DNA of 64,000 nucleotides from an uncultured Aliiroseovarius sp. (GTDB lineage Bacteria; Pseudomonadota; Alphaproteobacteria; Rhodobacterales; Rhodobacteraceae). Positions 1-9,797 of this stretch are shown here, piece by piece (within the stretch, counting starts at the first letter, position 1; every line of letters starts with the position of its first letter). The notes under the pieces were generated by a model, which was given only the letters and a program-made list of their open reading frames with translations, was not told the origin of the DNA and made no database searches. The stretch lies in contig NZ_CANLNB010000001.1 of assembly GCF_947492455.1 (NCBI RefSeq), positions 1 through 64,000 on the forward strand, in the 5' to 3' direction. A program made the position numbers and the translations under genes.

Positions 1-159
1 GGCATCTCGGGCGCCATCCAGCACTTGGCTGGTATGAAAGACTCGAAGATCATCGTTGCGATCAACAAAGACGAAGAGGCGCCGATCTTCCAGGTTGCCG
101 ACTTCGGTCTGGTTGCCGACCTGTTCGACGCCGTGCCGGCCCTGACCGACGCCGTCTGA
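1..159 (+). CDS. etfA: Electron transfer flavoprotein subunit alpha, C-terminal end (5' truncated by window)
   Basis: The first 52 codons are open in frame 1 and end in TGA at 157-159. The peptide carries the FAD-binding hallmarks of EtfA C-termini: [12 protein letters not shown], then [22 protein letters not shown] and a final [12 protein letters not shown]-type tail. EtfA holds the FAD that accepts electrons from acyl-CoA dehydrogenases and passes them to ETF:ubiquinone oxidoreductase. The neighbouring 3-hydroxybutyryl-CoA dehydrogenase and the two acyl-CoA dehydrogenases in this window fit this role. The start lies upstream of the window. Confidence 0.93.
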   Translation, partial: GISGAIQHLAGMKDSKIIVAINKDEEAPIFQVADFGLVADLFDAVPALTDAV

Positions 160-180
160 TCGGACATCGCAAAAGACACG

Positions 181-208
181 AAAGGCCCGCCCACCCGGCG
201 GGCCTTTT
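181..208 (+). terminator. Rho-independent terminator after etfA
   Basis: Perfect 8-bp GC stem GGCCCGCC (184-191) / GGCGGGCC (197-204) with a 5-nt loop, flanked by AAA and TTTT. It lies between convergent etfA and the DUF6473 gene, and the A/T flanks make it usable in both directions. Confidence 0.88.
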
Positions 209-213
209 CCGTT

Positions 214-1041
214 TCAGACCCTGTGAGTCGACAAGCTGGCCAGAAGTTTGTTGGCAAGCCGTTCATGCGCCAGCGTTCCCAGCATCATCTGGGCTGCGGC
301 GGCGTCCATCTCGGAATGTACAAGCCCTTGTTGTCCGGCTTCAATTTCGTCAGGCGTCGGCACGACCTTGACCAGATCACGCGCATAGGGGCGGACATCG
401 TCGATCATGGCTTGATCCACGAACAGAGGATCCGACCCCATTGCATCGCCCGCAAGGCGCCCAATCTGGTGGTCTGCCATCCAGACCAGCGTCGCGCGCT
501 TGTCCAGCCGTGACATCAACCCTTTCAGCCGCCCGACCCACGCCTGCTGCAGCTCTTTTCGCACCACTTCGAACCGTTGCGGACACGTGGATTGTAGTGC
601 CCCAATCAAGTGCCCCGTGAAGTGGTAGTCGGTAAAGTCCAACTCGGGATACAGATATTTCAGCATGCTGGATGCCCGCAAGAACCGATCGTTCCGGCGC
701 GGATGGACCGCGTAGAACCGATTGGACAAGTTCTGCGCCCCCGGTAGCTGGATCACGATGTCCGTAGCGTTGTTGCACAATTTCAGAAGAACCGGGTCAT
801 GCAGAAACACGTCCAAACCGGCATTCGGACAGCCGAAGTTCACCACAGCGCGTCCCAGCTGCGCCTCTAACAATTCCGGATAGGGATGGGCCATAAACCG
901 GCCATAGGTTTCCGTTCCGCCCAGAACGGCCACATACGGCCCGCTGAGATCGCGTTTCGGCCCCCGGAACAGAATTTTCGACGTTTTGTACCGACACGGG
1001 AAATAGTCCAGCGCCCCTTTGCCAAGGATATCATAGGCCAT
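214..1041 (-). CDS. DUF6473 family protein
   Basis: 275-residue soluble protein beginning [18 protein letters not shown], recognised from memory as the DUF6473 family, which is common in Rhodobacteraceae. It has conserved-looking GGTETYGRF (about residue 40) and [10 protein letters not shown] segments that resemble the first blocks of SGNH/GDSL-like folds, but I cannot show a catalytic triad. I chose the ATG at 1041 because it follows a purine-rich GAAAGGGTGGG; an in-frame TTG at 1068 would add nine residues. It is convergent with etfA and diverges from the 3-hydroxybutyryl-CoA dehydrogenase gene. Function unknown. Confidence 0.75.
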   Translation of the reverse strand: MAYDILGKGALDYFPCRYKTSKILFRGPKRDLSGPYVAVLGGTETYGRFMAHPYPELLEAQLGRAVVNFGCPNAGLDVFLHDPVLLKLCNNATDIVIQLPGAQNLSNRFYAVHPRRNDRFLRASSMLKYLYPELDFTDYHFTGHLIGALQSTCPQRFEVVRKELQQAWVGRLKGLMSRLDKRATLVWMADHQIGRLAGDAMGSDPLFVDQAMIDDVRPYARDLVKVVPTPDEIEAGQQGLVHSEMDAAAAQMMLGTLAHERLANKLLASLSTHRV

Positions 1042-1235
1042 GCCACCCACCCTTTCATTTTCACCCAAGACACAGTGTCGGCCGTAACCCTTTTCAAATT
1101 GCTAATCTTAAAATGCGCGATGTTTCTTTCAGGCCCGCTTAACCCTTGCGCCAGCAACCGCCCGCCGCATAGTCTGTGCATAACCAAACGTAACGCAGGT
1201 CCATGCCTGTGCGGCGTGACCAAAAGGAAATACAT

Positions 1236-2111
1236 ATGAGCATCGAGACAGTGGGCGTGATTGGCGCCGGGCAAATGGGCAACGGCATCGCACACGTTCT
1301 GGCCCTTGCCGGATACGAAGTTCGTCTGAACGACATTAGCCAAGACAGTCTGGATGCCGCCATTGCTCGCATCACCAAGAACATGGACCGTCAGGTCTCG
1401 CGCGATTTGATTTCAGCGCAGGACATGAGCGACGCAATGGGGCGGATTAGCACCACATTGAAGCTGCCCGATCTTGGCCCGACCGATCTGGTCATCGAAG
1501 CGGCCACCGAGAACGAAGCGCTTAAAAAGCAGATCTTCGATACGCTTTTGCCGCATCTGTCGCCTGACACCATCCTGACCTCGAACACCTCGTCGATCTC
1601 GATCACCCGTCTGGCCAGCGGCACCGACCGCCCCGAGCGTTTCATGGGCTTCCACTTTATGAACCCGGTGCCCCTGATGAAACTGGTTGAGCTGATCCGC
1701 GGTATTGCCACGGACGAGCCGACCTATCAGGCCTGTCTGGGCGTGGTGGAAAAGCTGGGCAAGACCGCCGCCAGTGCCGAGGATTATCCCGCCTTCATCG
1801 TGAACCGCATCCTGATCCCAATGATCAACGAGGCCTGCTATGCGCTGTATGAGGGCGTCGGATCCGTTGCCTCGATCGACGCATCCATGAAGCTCGGGGC
1901 CAACCACCCGATGGGTCCGCTGGAGCTGGGCGACTTCATCGGTCTGGACACCTGTCTGGCCATCATGAACGTGCTGCATGACGGGTTGGCGGACACCAAG
2001 TACCGCCCCTGCCCGCTGTTGGTGAAATATGTGGAAGCAGGCTGGGTCGGACGTAAAGCCGGGCGCGGTTTCTATGACTATCGCGGAGAGGTTCCGGTTC
2101 CCACGCGCTAA
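1236..2111 (+). CDS. hbd: 3-hydroxybutyryl-CoA dehydrogenase
   Basis: 291 residues, the usual length for single-domain 3-hydroxyacyl-CoA dehydrogenases. The N-terminal Rossmann motif GAGQMGNGIA (about residues 8-17) binds NAD(H); GFHFMNPVPLMKLVE contains the catalytic-His region, and YPAFIVNRIL plus GANHPMGPLELGDFIGLD are family signatures. It interconverts 3-hydroxybutyryl-CoA and acetoacetyl-CoA in fatty-acid or polyhydroxybutyrate and ethylmalonyl-CoA metabolism. The ATG at 1236 follows AAAAGGAAA at good spacing. It lies near etfA, the usual arrangement in Rhodobacteraceae. The 194-nt gap before it holds no gene and must carry promoters for this gene and the divergent DUF6473 gene. Confidence 0.92.
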   Translation: MSIETVGVIGAGQMGNGIAHVLALAGYEVRLNDISQDSLDAAIARITKNMDRQVSRDLISAQDMSDAMGRISTTLKLPDLGPTDLVIEAATENEALKKQIFDTLLPHLSPDTILTSNTSSISITRLASGTDRPERFMGFHFMNPVPLMKLVELIRGIATDEPTYQACLGVVEKLGKTAASAEDYPAFIVNRILIPMINEACYALYEGVGSVASIDASMKLGANHPMGPLELGDFIGLDTCLAIMNVLHDGLADTKYRPCPLLVKYVEAGWVGRKAGRGFYDYRGEVPVPTR

Positions 2112-2136
2112 GCCGCAAGCCAGCCCCCAGAAACAC

Positions 2137-2161
2137 AAAAGGCCCCGCTGGGGCCTTTTTC
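2137..2161 (+). terminator. Bidirectional terminator between hbd and acyltransferase gene
   Basis: Stem AAAAGGCCCC (2137-2146) / GGGGCCTTTT (2150-2159), 3-nt loop, T-rich tail. It sits 26 nt after the hbd stop and just before the end of the convergent acyltransferase gene. Confidence 0.9.
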
Positions 2162-2164
2162 ATG

Positions 2165-3046
2165 TCACTTGCCAGCCAGCGCCAGCGTGTGCGACCGAAG
2201 CCACGCCATGAACCCGCGCGGGTCCGAGTGCAGCTTCTCCATCTCTTCGTCGGTCAGAACCTCGCCAACAACGGGCGCGATCGGGCGGTTGCAGCTTTTG
2301 ACGATCTCGTGCAGCAAAAGCCCCTGACGCATCGTGGCCGACAGGCGGTTAGCAATCTGATACCAGCGCGTATTGGCGCCAGGGAAGAAGATCGGCACAA
2401 CGCGTGCCCCGGAACGGCGGATCATCTGCGCCGTGAACACGTTCCACTCGCGTTCGATAGCTGGGCCCATCAGCGTATCGGACGAGGCCACGACGCCCGA
2501 CGGAAACAGCGTGATCAGCCCGCCTTGCTTCAGAAATGCCATCGCCTCGGCACGCATCTCGACCATTTTTTTCTGCGCTTCGGGGTCGTGCGGAAACGGC
2601 ACCGGAATCATGTAGGACGAGGCAACCTCGTCCAGCCCATCCAGAACCGAGCGTGACAGGATGCGATAGTCATTGCGGCGGCGCCCGATCAGCTCGGCCA
2701 GCACCATCCCGTCGGTCAGCCCGTGCGGATGGTTGGCGACGACCACGACGGGCCCCTCGGCGGGAATATTGGCAAGCTGGTCGTCCGGGGTCTGCACTTG
2801 CACACCCATCACATCCAGACAGGCACCCCAGAACGCCTGCCCCTTGGGCGCGCCACGGCGCTCTAGTTTACGCACCATGCGCAGGATGGGCAGCTTGCCA
2901 GTCATCCACTCCATGGTACGGATAATCAACGCCTGCCCGGGATTGTTGAACGAGTTGGCATAGGTCAGGGTGCGCCGGTCGTACTGCTGCTGGACCGGAG
3001 CCGTCGAGTTGGCCTCTGCCATAGGAGTTTCCGCGTCATGCGTCAC
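2165..3046 (-). CDS. Lysophospholipid acyltransferase family protein (PlsC-like)
   Basis: 293 residues. The acyltransferase motif I appears as NHPHGLTDGMV (around residue 109), a variant of the NHxxxxD motif, followed by a glycerophosphate-binding-type block FPSGVVASSD (around residue 182). Such enzymes transfer acyl groups to lysophospholipids or related acceptors at the inner membrane. The exact acceptor cannot be told from sequence. The probable start is GTG at 3046, preceded by AAAGGTGA; an ATG eight codons downstream is possible. It is the last gene of the minus-strand block beginning at chvI, 29 nt after HPr, and could be partly co-transcribed. Confidence 0.83.
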   Translation of the reverse strand: MTHDAETPMAEANSTAPVQQQYDRRTLTYANSFNNPGQALIIRTMEWMTGKLPILRMVRKLERRGAPKGQAFWGACLDVMGVQVQTPDDQLANIPAEGPVVVVANHPHGLTDGMVLAELIGRRRNDYRILSRSVLDGLDEVASSYMIPVPFPHDPEAQKKMVEMRAEAMAFLKQGGLITLFPSGVVASSDTLMGPAIEREWNVFTAQMIRRSGARVVPIFFPGANTRWYQIANRLSATMRQGLLLHEIVKSCNRPIAPVVGEVLTDEEMEKLHSDPRGFMAWLRSHTLALAGK

Positions 3047-3075
3047 GTTCGTTCACCTTTGCCCTTTGTCAGAGC

Positions 3076-3348
3076 TTACATGCCTTCGCCGAACTTGTCG
3101 GCGACCAATGCTTCCAGCGCGTCCATCAGCTCGGACGCTTGGGGGCCCGAGGTTTCGACCTGAATGCTTGTTCCTTGCGAGGCCGCCAGCATCAACAGAC
3201 CCATGATCGAATCGCCATCCGCATCCAGCCCATCCTTGGACACACGCGCACGGGCATCATGGTTTTCAACTGTGTCGACAAACTTCGCCGAGGCCCGTGC
3301 ATGCAGACCTTTCACATTGATAATCTCAAGCTCTCGGTTCGTACTCAT
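3076..3348 (-). CDS. HPr phosphocarrier protein
   Basis: 90 residues with the HPr layout: phosphoryl-accepting His16 in GLHARAS and the regulatory serine (Ser47) in DSIMGLLML, the site HprK would phosphorylate. It lies directly downstream of an EIIA-Man protein, RapZ and HprK, the alphaproteobacterial regulatory PTS. No sugar permease domain is encoded here and enzyme I is not in the window, so the pathway is probably regulatory rather than a sugar importer. Only 6 nt separate it from the EIIA gene. Confidence 0.93.
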   Translation of the reverse strand: MSTNRELEIINVKGLHARASAKFVDTVENHDARARVSKDGLDADGDSIMGLLMLAASQGTSIQVETSGPQASELMDALEALVADKFGEGM

Positions 3349-3354
3349 TAGGCG

Positions 3355-3747
3355 TCAATCCTCGCTTACATCAATGCAGTCAATATACTTTCGACCCGCC
3401 GCCAGCGCTTTCTGTGTTGAGGCCTCGACCGACAGATGGCGGGTTTTTGCCAGTTTCAGCAACATGGGAAGGTTCGCGCCGTACAGGATTTTGCGGTCGG
3501 ATTTGCAGCAGGCGGGCAGCGACAGATTGGCCGGAGATCCGCCAAACATATCCACAACAATCACCACACCATCGCCCTGATCCACGGCGTCAGCAGCGGC
3601 CGCGATCTCGGCCCGTTTGTCGTCGCGATCACATTCGGCGGCTGTCGAAATAGCACGCATACCCGGCTGCTTGCCGACCACGTGTTCGACCGCTGCCAGA
3701 TATTCGTTTGCAAGCCCGCCATGCGCGACGATCACGATACCGATCAC
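3355..3747 (-). CDS. manX: PTS EIIA component, mannose-type
   Basis: About 130 residues. Starts VIGIVIVAHGGLANEYL: His9 in the VAHGG motif is the expected phosphorylation site of the EIIA-Man fold; VIVVDMFGGSPANLS is the second family signature. No EIIB domain is attached and no EIIC/EIID genes are nearby, as in other alphaproteobacterial regulatory PTS clusters. The start is GTG at 3747, preceded by GAGGA, one nucleotide after the rapZ stop, so translation is probably coupled. Longer in-frame readings upstream are inside rapZ and are not used. Confidence 0.9.
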   Translation of the reverse strand: MIGIVIVAHGGLANEYLAAVEHVVGKQPGMRAISTAAECDRDDKRAEIAAAADAVDQGDGVVIVVDMFGGSPANLSLPACCKSDRKILYGANLPMLLKLAKTRHLSVEASTQKALAAGRKYIDCIDVSED

Positions 3748-3748
3748 G

Positions 3749-4657
3749 CTAAATCCTCGATGTTGATGCCGCTGCTGTCCCGGCGCGGCGTTCCATTTCC
3801 CGATGTCTAATTGACACCTGCCATCCCTTGGTTGCAAGCGACTTTGCCAAGTTTTCCGCCAAGGCAACCGAACGATGTTGGCCACCGGTGCAGCCAAACC
3901 CAATCGAAAGGTGCGCTTTGCCCTCTTCTCCGAAGGCCGGGATCAGAAATTCGACAAGGTTTTGCACCTGCTGAAAGAACTGCGCAAAGCGTGGATCCTG
4001 CGCGACATAGTCCGCGACATCACTGCTGCGCCCATCCAGCGCGCGCAAGGCGGGCTCCCAATGCGGATTGCGCAGGAACCGAGCGTCGAACACCATGTCC
4101 AACCCCTGCGGCACCCCGCGTTTATAGGAAAACGAGTGCACAGATACGGCCAGTTCTTCCGCGCCCGACACCGACAGCCAGCGCATGATTTCATCTTTCA
4201 GATCGTGGGGCGACAGGTCAGAGGTATCAATCAACACATCTGCACGGCCTCGGATCGGCACCAGAAGCTCGATCTCGCGGGTGATGCCCAGCTCGGGCGT
4301 TTCATCGGGGGCCAGCGGGTGGCGACGACGGGTTTCCGAGTAGCGGCGCAGCAGCACCTCCTGCGAGCAATCCATATACAGGACCTCGACCTCAAAGCCG
4401 TCATCCTCGCGCAGGTCTTCGATCACCTGCAGCAGCATCTCGGTCGAGAAATCACGGTTGCGGACATCCACGCCCAGCGCCAAGGGCTGGGTCAACGCGG
4501 GGCCAGACAAGACGCGGTCGATCAGGGACATCGGAAGGTTGTCGATCACCTCGTACCCGATGTCTTCCAGCACACGGATCGCGGTGGTGCGCCCAGCCCC
4601 GGACGGGCCGGTCACCAGCACGATCTTCTGCCCAGATTTCGTTTTACTATCCGTCAT
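3749..4657 (-). CDS. rapZ: RapZ/YvcJ family nucleotide-binding protein
   Basis: 302 residues. Walker [10 protein letters not shown] at residues 17-25 (Arg in place of the usual Lys), DVRNRD segment, and the C-terminal [16 protein letters not shown] signature typical of RapZ. In enterobacteria RapZ guides RNase E to the GlmZ sRNA; in alphaproteobacteria its target is not established. It lies between hprK and manX. The start is ATG at 4657, seven nucleotides after AAGGGA; an ATG two codons upstream overlaps that ribosome-binding site. The lysine-to-arginine change in the P-loop is seen directly; its effect on nucleotide binding is unknown. Confidence 0.9.
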   Translation of the reverse strand: MTDSKTKSGQKIVLVTGPSGAGRTTAIRVLEDIGYEVIDNLPMSLIDRVLSGPALTQPLALGVDVRNRDFSTEMLLQVIEDLREDDGFEVEVLYMDCSQEVLLRRYSETRRRHPLAPDETPELGITREIELLVPIRGRADVLIDTSDLSPHDLKDEIMRWLSVSGAEELAVSVHSFSYKRGVPQGLDMVFDARFLRNPHWEPALRALDGRSSDVADYVAQDPRFAQFFQQVQNLVEFLIPAFGEEGKAHLSIGFGCTGGQHRSVALAENLAKSLATKGWQVSIRHREMERRAGTAAASTSRI

Positions 4658-4738
4658 TGCCATTCCCTTAGAACCGGCGTCCCGCAGCGCGTGCGAGGCA
4701 TATAACGCAATTCGAGCACGGACCAAAGTCCGGCCATC

Positions 4739-5182
4739 CTAATCTGCAACGGCGTGGCGTCCGTGACGCAGCACGTTGAAGACCGCTATTGCGAAATAAG
4801 GTGCGTCGACGCAAAATAGGCATTCAATCGCGCAACCGTTAACTTCTGTGAACGCGGGTGAAGCAGGCAGGCGCGCCATCTCGATCTGCCCCATATCGAC
4901 CACCAACTTCAGCTGCGCTTTCGAACAATGCGGCACGTTGATCAGGCCAACGCCGCGCGCTTCAATGACGCCGGGCATTTCGGGTGGGGCGATCACGAAA
5001 GGGGTGTCGCCTTCCATCACAATCTGGCTAAGGTCATCAGCCACCAGTTGCGCGCCCAACCCGATCAGTTCCAACGCCAAGGAGGATTTTCCCGATCCGG
5101 ACGGGCCGGTAATCATCACCGCCGCATCCCCAACGGCCACTGTCGTGGCGTGATAGCGGGCGGTGACGTCTGTGTCGCTCAT
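4739..5182 (-). CDS. hprK: HPr kinase/phosphorylase, short alphaproteobacterial form
   Basis: 147 residues, containing only the C-terminal kinase domain of Gram-positive HprK (which is about 310 residues). P-loop GPSGSGKSS (about residues 26-34), LVADDLSQI and the PGVIEARGVGLINV signature are all present. It would phosphorylate Ser47 of the HPr encoded two genes downstream. Its start overlaps the chvG stop by 4 nt (ATGA), so the sensor kinase and HprK are translationally coupled. An 81-nt gap separates it from rapZ. Confidence 0.92.
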   Translation of the reverse strand: MSDTDVTARYHATTVAVGDAAVMITGPSGSGKSSLALELIGLGAQLVADDLSQIVMEGDTPFVIAPPEMPGVIEARGVGLINVPHCSKAQLKLVVDMGQIEMARLPASPAFTEVNGCAIECLFCVDAPYFAIAVFNVLRHGRHAVAD

Positions 5183-7020
5183 ACGGGCAGCCCGACCACG
5201 AACCGTGCGCCCAGCGGTTCCGAGGTCAGATCCGCGTCGGTGGGCCGGATGTTTTCGGCCCAGATCACCCCGCCATGTGCCTCGACGATCTGTTTCGAGA
5301 TCGCCAGACCAAGACCCGAGTTGTTGCCGAATTGGTTCTGCGGTCGTTCGGAATAGAAACGTTCAAAAATCTTGCCCAGCGCCTGATCGGGAATGCCGGG
5401 GCCGGTGTCTTCGACCACCACCAGCACACGATTTTCGCGGCGACGAGTCCAAACGCGGATCGCATCCCCGCTTTCGCAGAAGCTGAGTGCGTTGGTGATG
5501 AGGTTTACGAACACCTGCGCCAGACGTGCTTCTAGCCCGCTGATCATGATCGGATTCTTGGGCAGATCAGTAATGAAATCGACGCCCTTGTTCTGGGCCT
5601 CGCCCCCCAGATAATCCGAGAGGCTGCGCAGCATGCGCAGCAGATCGAACTCTTCTTCGTCCTCGCGCACCAGTTCGCTATCCAGACGCGAGGCGTTCGA
5701 GATGTCACTGACCAGACGGTCCAAGCGGCGGGTGTCGTGTTCAATCACATCCAGCAACCGCTCGCGCTGCTCGTCCTTGTTGGCAAGGCGCAGCGTACCC
5801 ACGGCAGACCGTAGACTGGCCAACGGGTTCTTGATTTCGTGCGCCACGTCGGCAGCGAATTGTTCGTTGGCATCAATGCGATCATAAAGCGCGGTGACCA
5901 TGCCGCGCAGCGCCCCGGACAGGCGCCCGATTTCATCCGGTCGGCCGGTCATATCAGGAATGCGCACCCGGCGGGTTTTGACGTTGCGCGGATCGTTCTC
6001 GCCGCTCAGCTCGGCCGCCCGTGCCAGATCCGACAGGGGGTTCGCGATGGTTGACGCCAACACAAGGCTTAGGCCGATCGAGACCAGAATGGCGATGACG
6101 AACATTTGCAGCAGTTGTTCGCGCTCGGCACGGACCAACAGATCCAGCTCGCCCGCTGCACTGGTGATCGCCACCACCCCTTTGGGCGCACCATCCACCA
6201 AGATCGGCGTCGCCACCGAAAAGACCGTGCCGCTGTTCTTATCAACCCCGTTCGCCACCTGCGTGGCCCCCAGCATCGCGCGGAAATACAGGCTGCGCGC
6301 CATGCTTTCCGTGTCCAACGGCTGATCCAGCCCGCGCCCGGTGTCTGCGAAGCCCGAGGTCGCCTCCCACACCGAGTTGAGCAGATCCGTAATCACGGTC
6401 GAGCCGATATCGCGTTGCAGCCCGTTGACCGGGGTCTTCTCTCCGCGATCCCGCCCTACGGTGGTGGCGACAAGGTTTTCGGCATCGTCAAACACGAACA
6501 CTTCCAGACCGACTGGCAGGTGCAGGTTGGACAGGGTCTTGGCGAAATCGGACGGCGCGGTCTCGGCCAGATCGGTTTCCAACGTGTCGATCGTTTCCTG
6601 CTCGACCTCGACGTCTCCGGTGACGCTGTCCGTGGCTTCCGACAGGGTTTCTTCGACAATGCGCGCGGCTTCCTCGCCCTGCGAAAGCTGCGCCTCGAAC
6701 ACATCGGCGATCAGCTCGGCTTCGACCACCAGACCACGTTCGCGTTGAAACAGAAGGCTGTCACGAAACGGGTTCAGGTACAGAACACCTGCCACAAGGA
6801 TCACCAGACCCAGCAAGTTGAACGTGATGATCTTGCGTGCCAGTGGCGAGCGGTTGATCGAAATCAGCCGGCGCTCAGCCTTGGCATCTGGAAACAGGTC
6901 ATCATAGTCGTCCTGAGACGACATCCAGTCTTCGCTCAGGTCTACGTCACCTTCAGGTGGGGTGCTTTGGGCCTTCTCGCGCTTTTGCTTCCGGCTTGAT
7001 GCAAACAGCATGCGCGTCAT
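5179..7020 (-). CDS. chvG: Sensor histidine kinase ChvG
   Basis: 613 residues. Cytoplasmic N-tail; TM1 about 64-85; periplasmic sensing domain about 86-300; TM2 about 304-326 ending in a HAMP entry ([11 protein letters not shown]); HisKA with phospho-accepting His394 in [13 protein letters not shown]; HATPase_c with N-box [10 protein letters not shown]1 EDTGPGIP and G2 NNSGLGLAI. ChvG/ExoS senses acid or envelope stress in rhizobia and relatives and phosphorylates ChvI. The ATG overlaps the chvI stop by 4 nt. The 55-residue acidic N-tail before TM1 is longer than a minimal kinase needs, but the overlap with chvI supports this start. Confidence 0.94.
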   Translation of the reverse strand: MTRMLFASSRKQKREKAQSTPPEGDVDLSEDWMSSQDDYDDLFPDAKAERRLISINRSPLARKIITFNLLGLVILVAGVLYLNPFRDSLLFQRERGLVVEAELIADVFEAQLSQGEEAARIVEETLSEATDSVTGDVEVEQETIDTLETDLAETAPSDFAKTLSNLHLPVGLEVFVFDDAENLVATTVGRDRGEKTPVNGLQRDIGSTVITDLLNSVWEATSGFADTGRGLDQPLDTESMARSLYFRAMLGATQVANGVDKNSGTVFSVATPILVDGAPKGVVAITSAAGELDLLVRAEREQLLQMFVIAILVSIGLSLVLASTIANPLSDLARAAELSGENDPRNVKTRRVRIPDMTGRPDEIGRLSGALRGMVTALYDRIDANEQFAADVAHEIKNPLASLRSAVGTLRLANKDEQRERLLDVIEHDTRRLDRLVSDISNASRLDSELVREDEEEFDLLRMLRSLSDYLGGEAQNKGVDFITDLPKNPIMISGLEARLAQVFVNLITNALSFCESGDAIRVWTRRRENRVLVVVEDTGPGIPDQALGKIFERFYSERPQNQFGNNSGLGLAISKQIVEAHGGVIWAENIRPTDADLTSEPLGARFVVGLPV

Positions 7021-7721
7021 TCTTCGTTGTAGCGGTATCCGATGCCGTAAAGCGTTTCGATAGCCGAGAAGTCCGAATCCGCAGTGCGCATTTTCTTCCG
7101 AAGCCGTTTGATATGACTGTCGATGGTCCGGTCATCCACATAGACCTGATCATCATAGGCCACGTCCATCAACTGATCGCGGCTTTTCACGAAGCCGGGG
7201 CGTTGGGCCAAGGCTTGCAGCAACAAAAACTCGGTGACGGTCAGCGAGACGTCCTGACCTTTCCACGTCACAGCATGGCGCAGCGGGTCCATGCGCAGCT
7301 CGCCGCGTTCCATCACGCGCCCGTCTTCGACTTCGCCCGCATCGTCGCTTGCGATCACCTCTTGCCGGCGCAGCAGCGCGCGGATGCGTTCGACCAGCAG
7401 ACGCTGGCTGAAGGGCTTGGTGACATAGTCGTCGGCGCCCATACGCAGGCCAAGCACCTCGTCAATCTCATCGTCTTTCGAGGTCAGGAAAATCACCGGC
7501 AGGGTCGAGGTTTTCTGGCGCACACGTTGCAGCAGATCCATCCCGTCCATGCGCGGCATCTTGATGTCAAAGACCGCAAGGTCCGGCAGGCGTTTGGCAA
7601 ATGCGTCCAGCGCGCTTTGACCGTCATTATAGGTTTCGACTTCGAACCCTTCAGCTTCAAGTGTAATAGACACTGACGTCAGAATGTTTCTGTCATCATC
7701 AACCAAGGCAATCCTAGACAT
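7017..7721 (-). CDS. chvI: Response regulator ChvI
   Basis: 234 residues: receiver domain with acidic pocket DDD (8-10), phosphorylation site Asp52 and conserved Lys in FLTSKDDE, followed by an OmpR/PhoB winged-helix DNA-binding domain ending near residue 234 ([16 protein letters not shown]). The start ATG at 7721 follows GAGGAAAC and gives the canonical [10 protein letters not shown] beginning; an upstream ATG at 7754 would add eleven residues. First gene of the chvI-chvG-hprK-rapZ-manX-HPr run. It diverges from pckA, a known pairing in alphaproteobacteria linking this system to gluconeogenesis. Confidence 0.94.
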   Translation of the reverse strand: MSRIALVDDDRNILTSVSITLEAEGFEVETYNDGQSALDAFAKRLPDLAVFDIKMPRMDGMDLLQRVRQKTSTLPVIFLTSKDDEIDEVLGLRMGADDYVTKPFSQRLLVERIRALLRRQEVIASDDAGEVEDGRVMERGELRMDPLRHAVTWKGQDVSLTVTEFLLLQALAQRPGFVKSRDQLMDVAYDDQVYVDDRTIDSHIKRLRKKMRTADSDFSAIETLYGIGYRYNEE

Positions 7722-7793
7722 TGGGTTTCCTCGCACTGCTCGAGCCACGTTCATTCATGAACTCTTCTTAACATATTCTCGCGTTCTCAGTGG

Positions 7794-7818
7794 CGAATCA
7801 ACTGAGAATTGCGATTCG
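7794..7818. promoter_or_regulatory. Inverted repeat in the chvI-pckA intergenic region
   Basis: CGAATC (7794-7799) and GATTCG (7813-7818) form perfect 6-bp arms around a 13-nt spacer, about 75 bp upstream of the chvI start. This is a candidate operator in the 372-bp region between divergent chvI and pckA, which has no gene. The binding protein is unknown. Confidence 0.35.
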
Positions 7819-7977
7819 GGCCTGAGGCGCGCAGCTTTCTTACGTCGTCGCCCGGAAATCAACGCGAATGTATCTGCCGTTTATTTCGCATACGAAACTT
7901 ATTGGTTGCGCAAACACAGTGTTGCTTGCGCTAACGCGACAATGCGTGCTGTTCCATCAGAAAGCAGTCGTGCTATA

Positions 7978-8079
7978 GGCCGGTCACCGGCCCTCGTTCA
8001 CATGAGGGTTGGCGTGCGGGTGTTTTGCCTGCGCTCTCATGTGAAACAGATACGCCGGGGAGTTACAGACGGACCGGCG
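7978..8079 (+). promoter_or_regulatory. Putative structured 5' leader of pckA (three successive hairpins)
   Basis: Three hairpins lie in a row before the pckA ribosome-binding site. P1: GGCCGG (7978-7983) / CCGGCC (7987-7992). P2: TTCACATGAG (7997-8006) / CTCATGTGAA (8036-8045), 10 perfect base pairs enclosing a nested stem GTGCGGG / CCTGCGC (about 8014-8034). P3: CGCCGG (8053-8058) / CCGGCG (8074-8079), ending two bases before AGGAG (8082-8086). A possible extended -10 element (TGCTATAGG, 7971-7979) abuts P1. No poly-T follows P3, so any control would more likely act on translation. I do not recognise a known riboswitch class. Confidence 0.5.
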
Positions 8080-8093
8080 ACAGGAGCAAATAA

Positions 8094-9692
8094 ATGACCA
8101 CTGGACGGGTAAACCCAGCACGCCGCTTGGAAGATCAAGGCATCACCGGGCTGGGCAATGTCTATTACAACCTGATGGAGCCAGCTCTGATCGAAGCCGC
8201 ACTGGGCCGCGGCGAGGGCAAGCTTGGACAAGGCGGGACCTTCCTGGTCGAGACCGGCAAGCACACGGGCCGTTCTCCCAAGGATAAATTCGTCGTCAAA
8301 ACCCCCAGCGTCGAGCCGCACATCTGGTGGGAAAACAACCCGCCGATGGATCCGGCCAAGTTCGATGTCCTGTACGAGGACATGCTGGAGCACATGAAGG
8401 GCAACGACTATTACGTTCAGGATCTGTATGGCGGCGCCGACCCGGCCCACCGCCTGGATGTGCGCGTGGTTTCGGAACTGGCCTGGCACAACCTGTTCAT
8501 CCGTCACCTGCTGCGTCGCCCCGACCGCGACGAGCTGGACGAGTTCGAACCCGAGTTCACCATCATCAACTGCCCGACCTTCAACGCTGACGCCGAGCGT
8601 CACGGCTGTCGTTCGGAAACGGTGATCGCGCTGAACTTCGACCGCAAACTGATCCTGATCGGCGGCACTGAATACGCTGGTGAGAACAAGAAGTCGGTCT
8701 TCACCCTGCTGAACTACATGCTGCCCGAAAAAGGCATCATGCCGATGCACTGCTCGGCCAACCACGCCACCGGCAACCCGGTCGACACCGCCGTCTTCTT
8801 CGGCCTGTCGGGCACCGGCAAAACCACCCTGTCGGCAGATCCCGAGCGCACACTGATCGGTGATGACGAGCACGGCTGGTCGGACACCGGCACCTTCAAC
8901 TTCGAAGGTGGCTGCTACGCCAAGACCATCAACCTGTCGGCCGAAGCCGAGCCGGAAATCTACGCCACGACCCAGAAGTTCGCGACCGTGATCGAGAACA
9001 TGGTCTATGACGAAGAGACCAAGGAACTGGATTTCGAAGATGACAGCCTGACGGCCAACATGCGTTGCGCCTATCCGCTGCACTATATCTCGAACGCGTC
9101 GAAAACGGCGATTGGCGGTCACCCCAAGAACATCATCATGCTGACCTGTGATGCATTTGGTGTTCTGCCTCCGATCGCGCGCCTGACGCCGGCACAGGCC
9201 ATGTATCACTTCCTGTCGGGCTTCACCTCGAAGGTTGCAGGTACCGAAAAAGGTGTGACCGAGCCCGAGCCGACCTTCTCGACCTGCTTTGGTGCGCCCT
9301 TCATGCCGCGCCGCCCGGCCGAGTACGGCGCGCTGCTGCGTGACAAGATCGCCAAGCACGGTGCAACCTGCTGGCTGGTGAACACCGGCTGGACCGGTGG
9401 TGCCTACGGCACCGGCTCGCGTATGCCGATCCGCGCCACCCGCGCGCTGCTGACCGCTGCTCTGGACGGGTCGCTGGCCGATGCCAAGTTCCGCAAAGAC
9501 GACAACTTCGGCTTCGAGGTTCCGGTCAAGGTGGAAGGCGTTGCCGACCTGCTTCTGGATCCGCGCCGCACTTGGCAGGATGCTGCAGCCTATGACGCGC
9601 AGGCTGCCAAGCTGGTCAAAATGTTCGCGGACAACTTCGTTCAGTACGAAGGCGACATTGATGACGACGTGAAAGCCGTCGCCATCGGCTAA
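8094..9692 (+). CDS. pckA: Phosphoenolpyruvate carboxykinase (ATP)
   Basis: 532 residues, normal for the ATP-dependent family. Kinase motif 1a GLSGTGKTT at residues 237-245, motif 2 DDEHGW at 257-262, and substrate-binding TGRSPKDKF near residue 58. It decarboxylates and phosphorylates oxaloacetate to PEP, the entry step of gluconeogenesis. The start ATG at 8094 follows AGGAG at ideal spacing. It diverges from chvI, and a possible structured leader lies upstream. Confidence 0.97.
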   Translation: MTTGRVNPARRLEDQGITGLGNVYYNLMEPALIEAALGRGEGKLGQGGTFLVETGKHTGRSPKDKFVVKTPSVEPHIWWENNPPMDPAKFDVLYEDMLEHMKGNDYYVQDLYGGADPAHRLDVRVVSELAWHNLFIRHLLRRPDRDELDEFEPEFTIINCPTFNADAERHGCRSETVIALNFDRKLILIGGTEYAGENKKSVFTLLNYMLPEKGIMPMHCSANHATGNPVDTAVFFGLSGTGKTTLSADPERTLIGDDEHGWSDTGTFNFEGGCYAKTINLSAEAEPEIYATTQKFATVIENMVYDEETKELDFEDDSLTANMRCAYPLHYISNASKTAIGGHPKNIIMLTCDAFGVLPPIARLTPAQAMYHFLSGFTSKVAGTEKGVTEPEPTFSTCFGAPFMPRRPAEYGALLRDKIAKHGATCWLVNTGWTGGAYGTGSRMPIRATRALLTAALDGSLADAKFRKDDNFGFEVPVKVEGVADLLLDPRRTWQDAAAYDAQAAKLVKMFADNFVQYEGDIDDDVKAVAIG

Positions 9693-9711
9693 GCCGCAAA
9701 ACAGACTAAGA

Positions 9712-9747
9712 CAAACGCCCCGGTTCATCGCCGGGGCGTTTTCTTTT
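9712..9747 (+). terminator. Terminator after pckA
   Basis: Stem AACGCCCCGG (9714-9723) / CCGGGGCGTT (9731-9740) with 7-nt loop, followed by TTTCTTTT. Confidence 0.92.
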
Positions 9748-9797
9748 GGGGTGACGCGCCATGACATTAAGCATGCGACCTTACGCGCAGTCATGCT

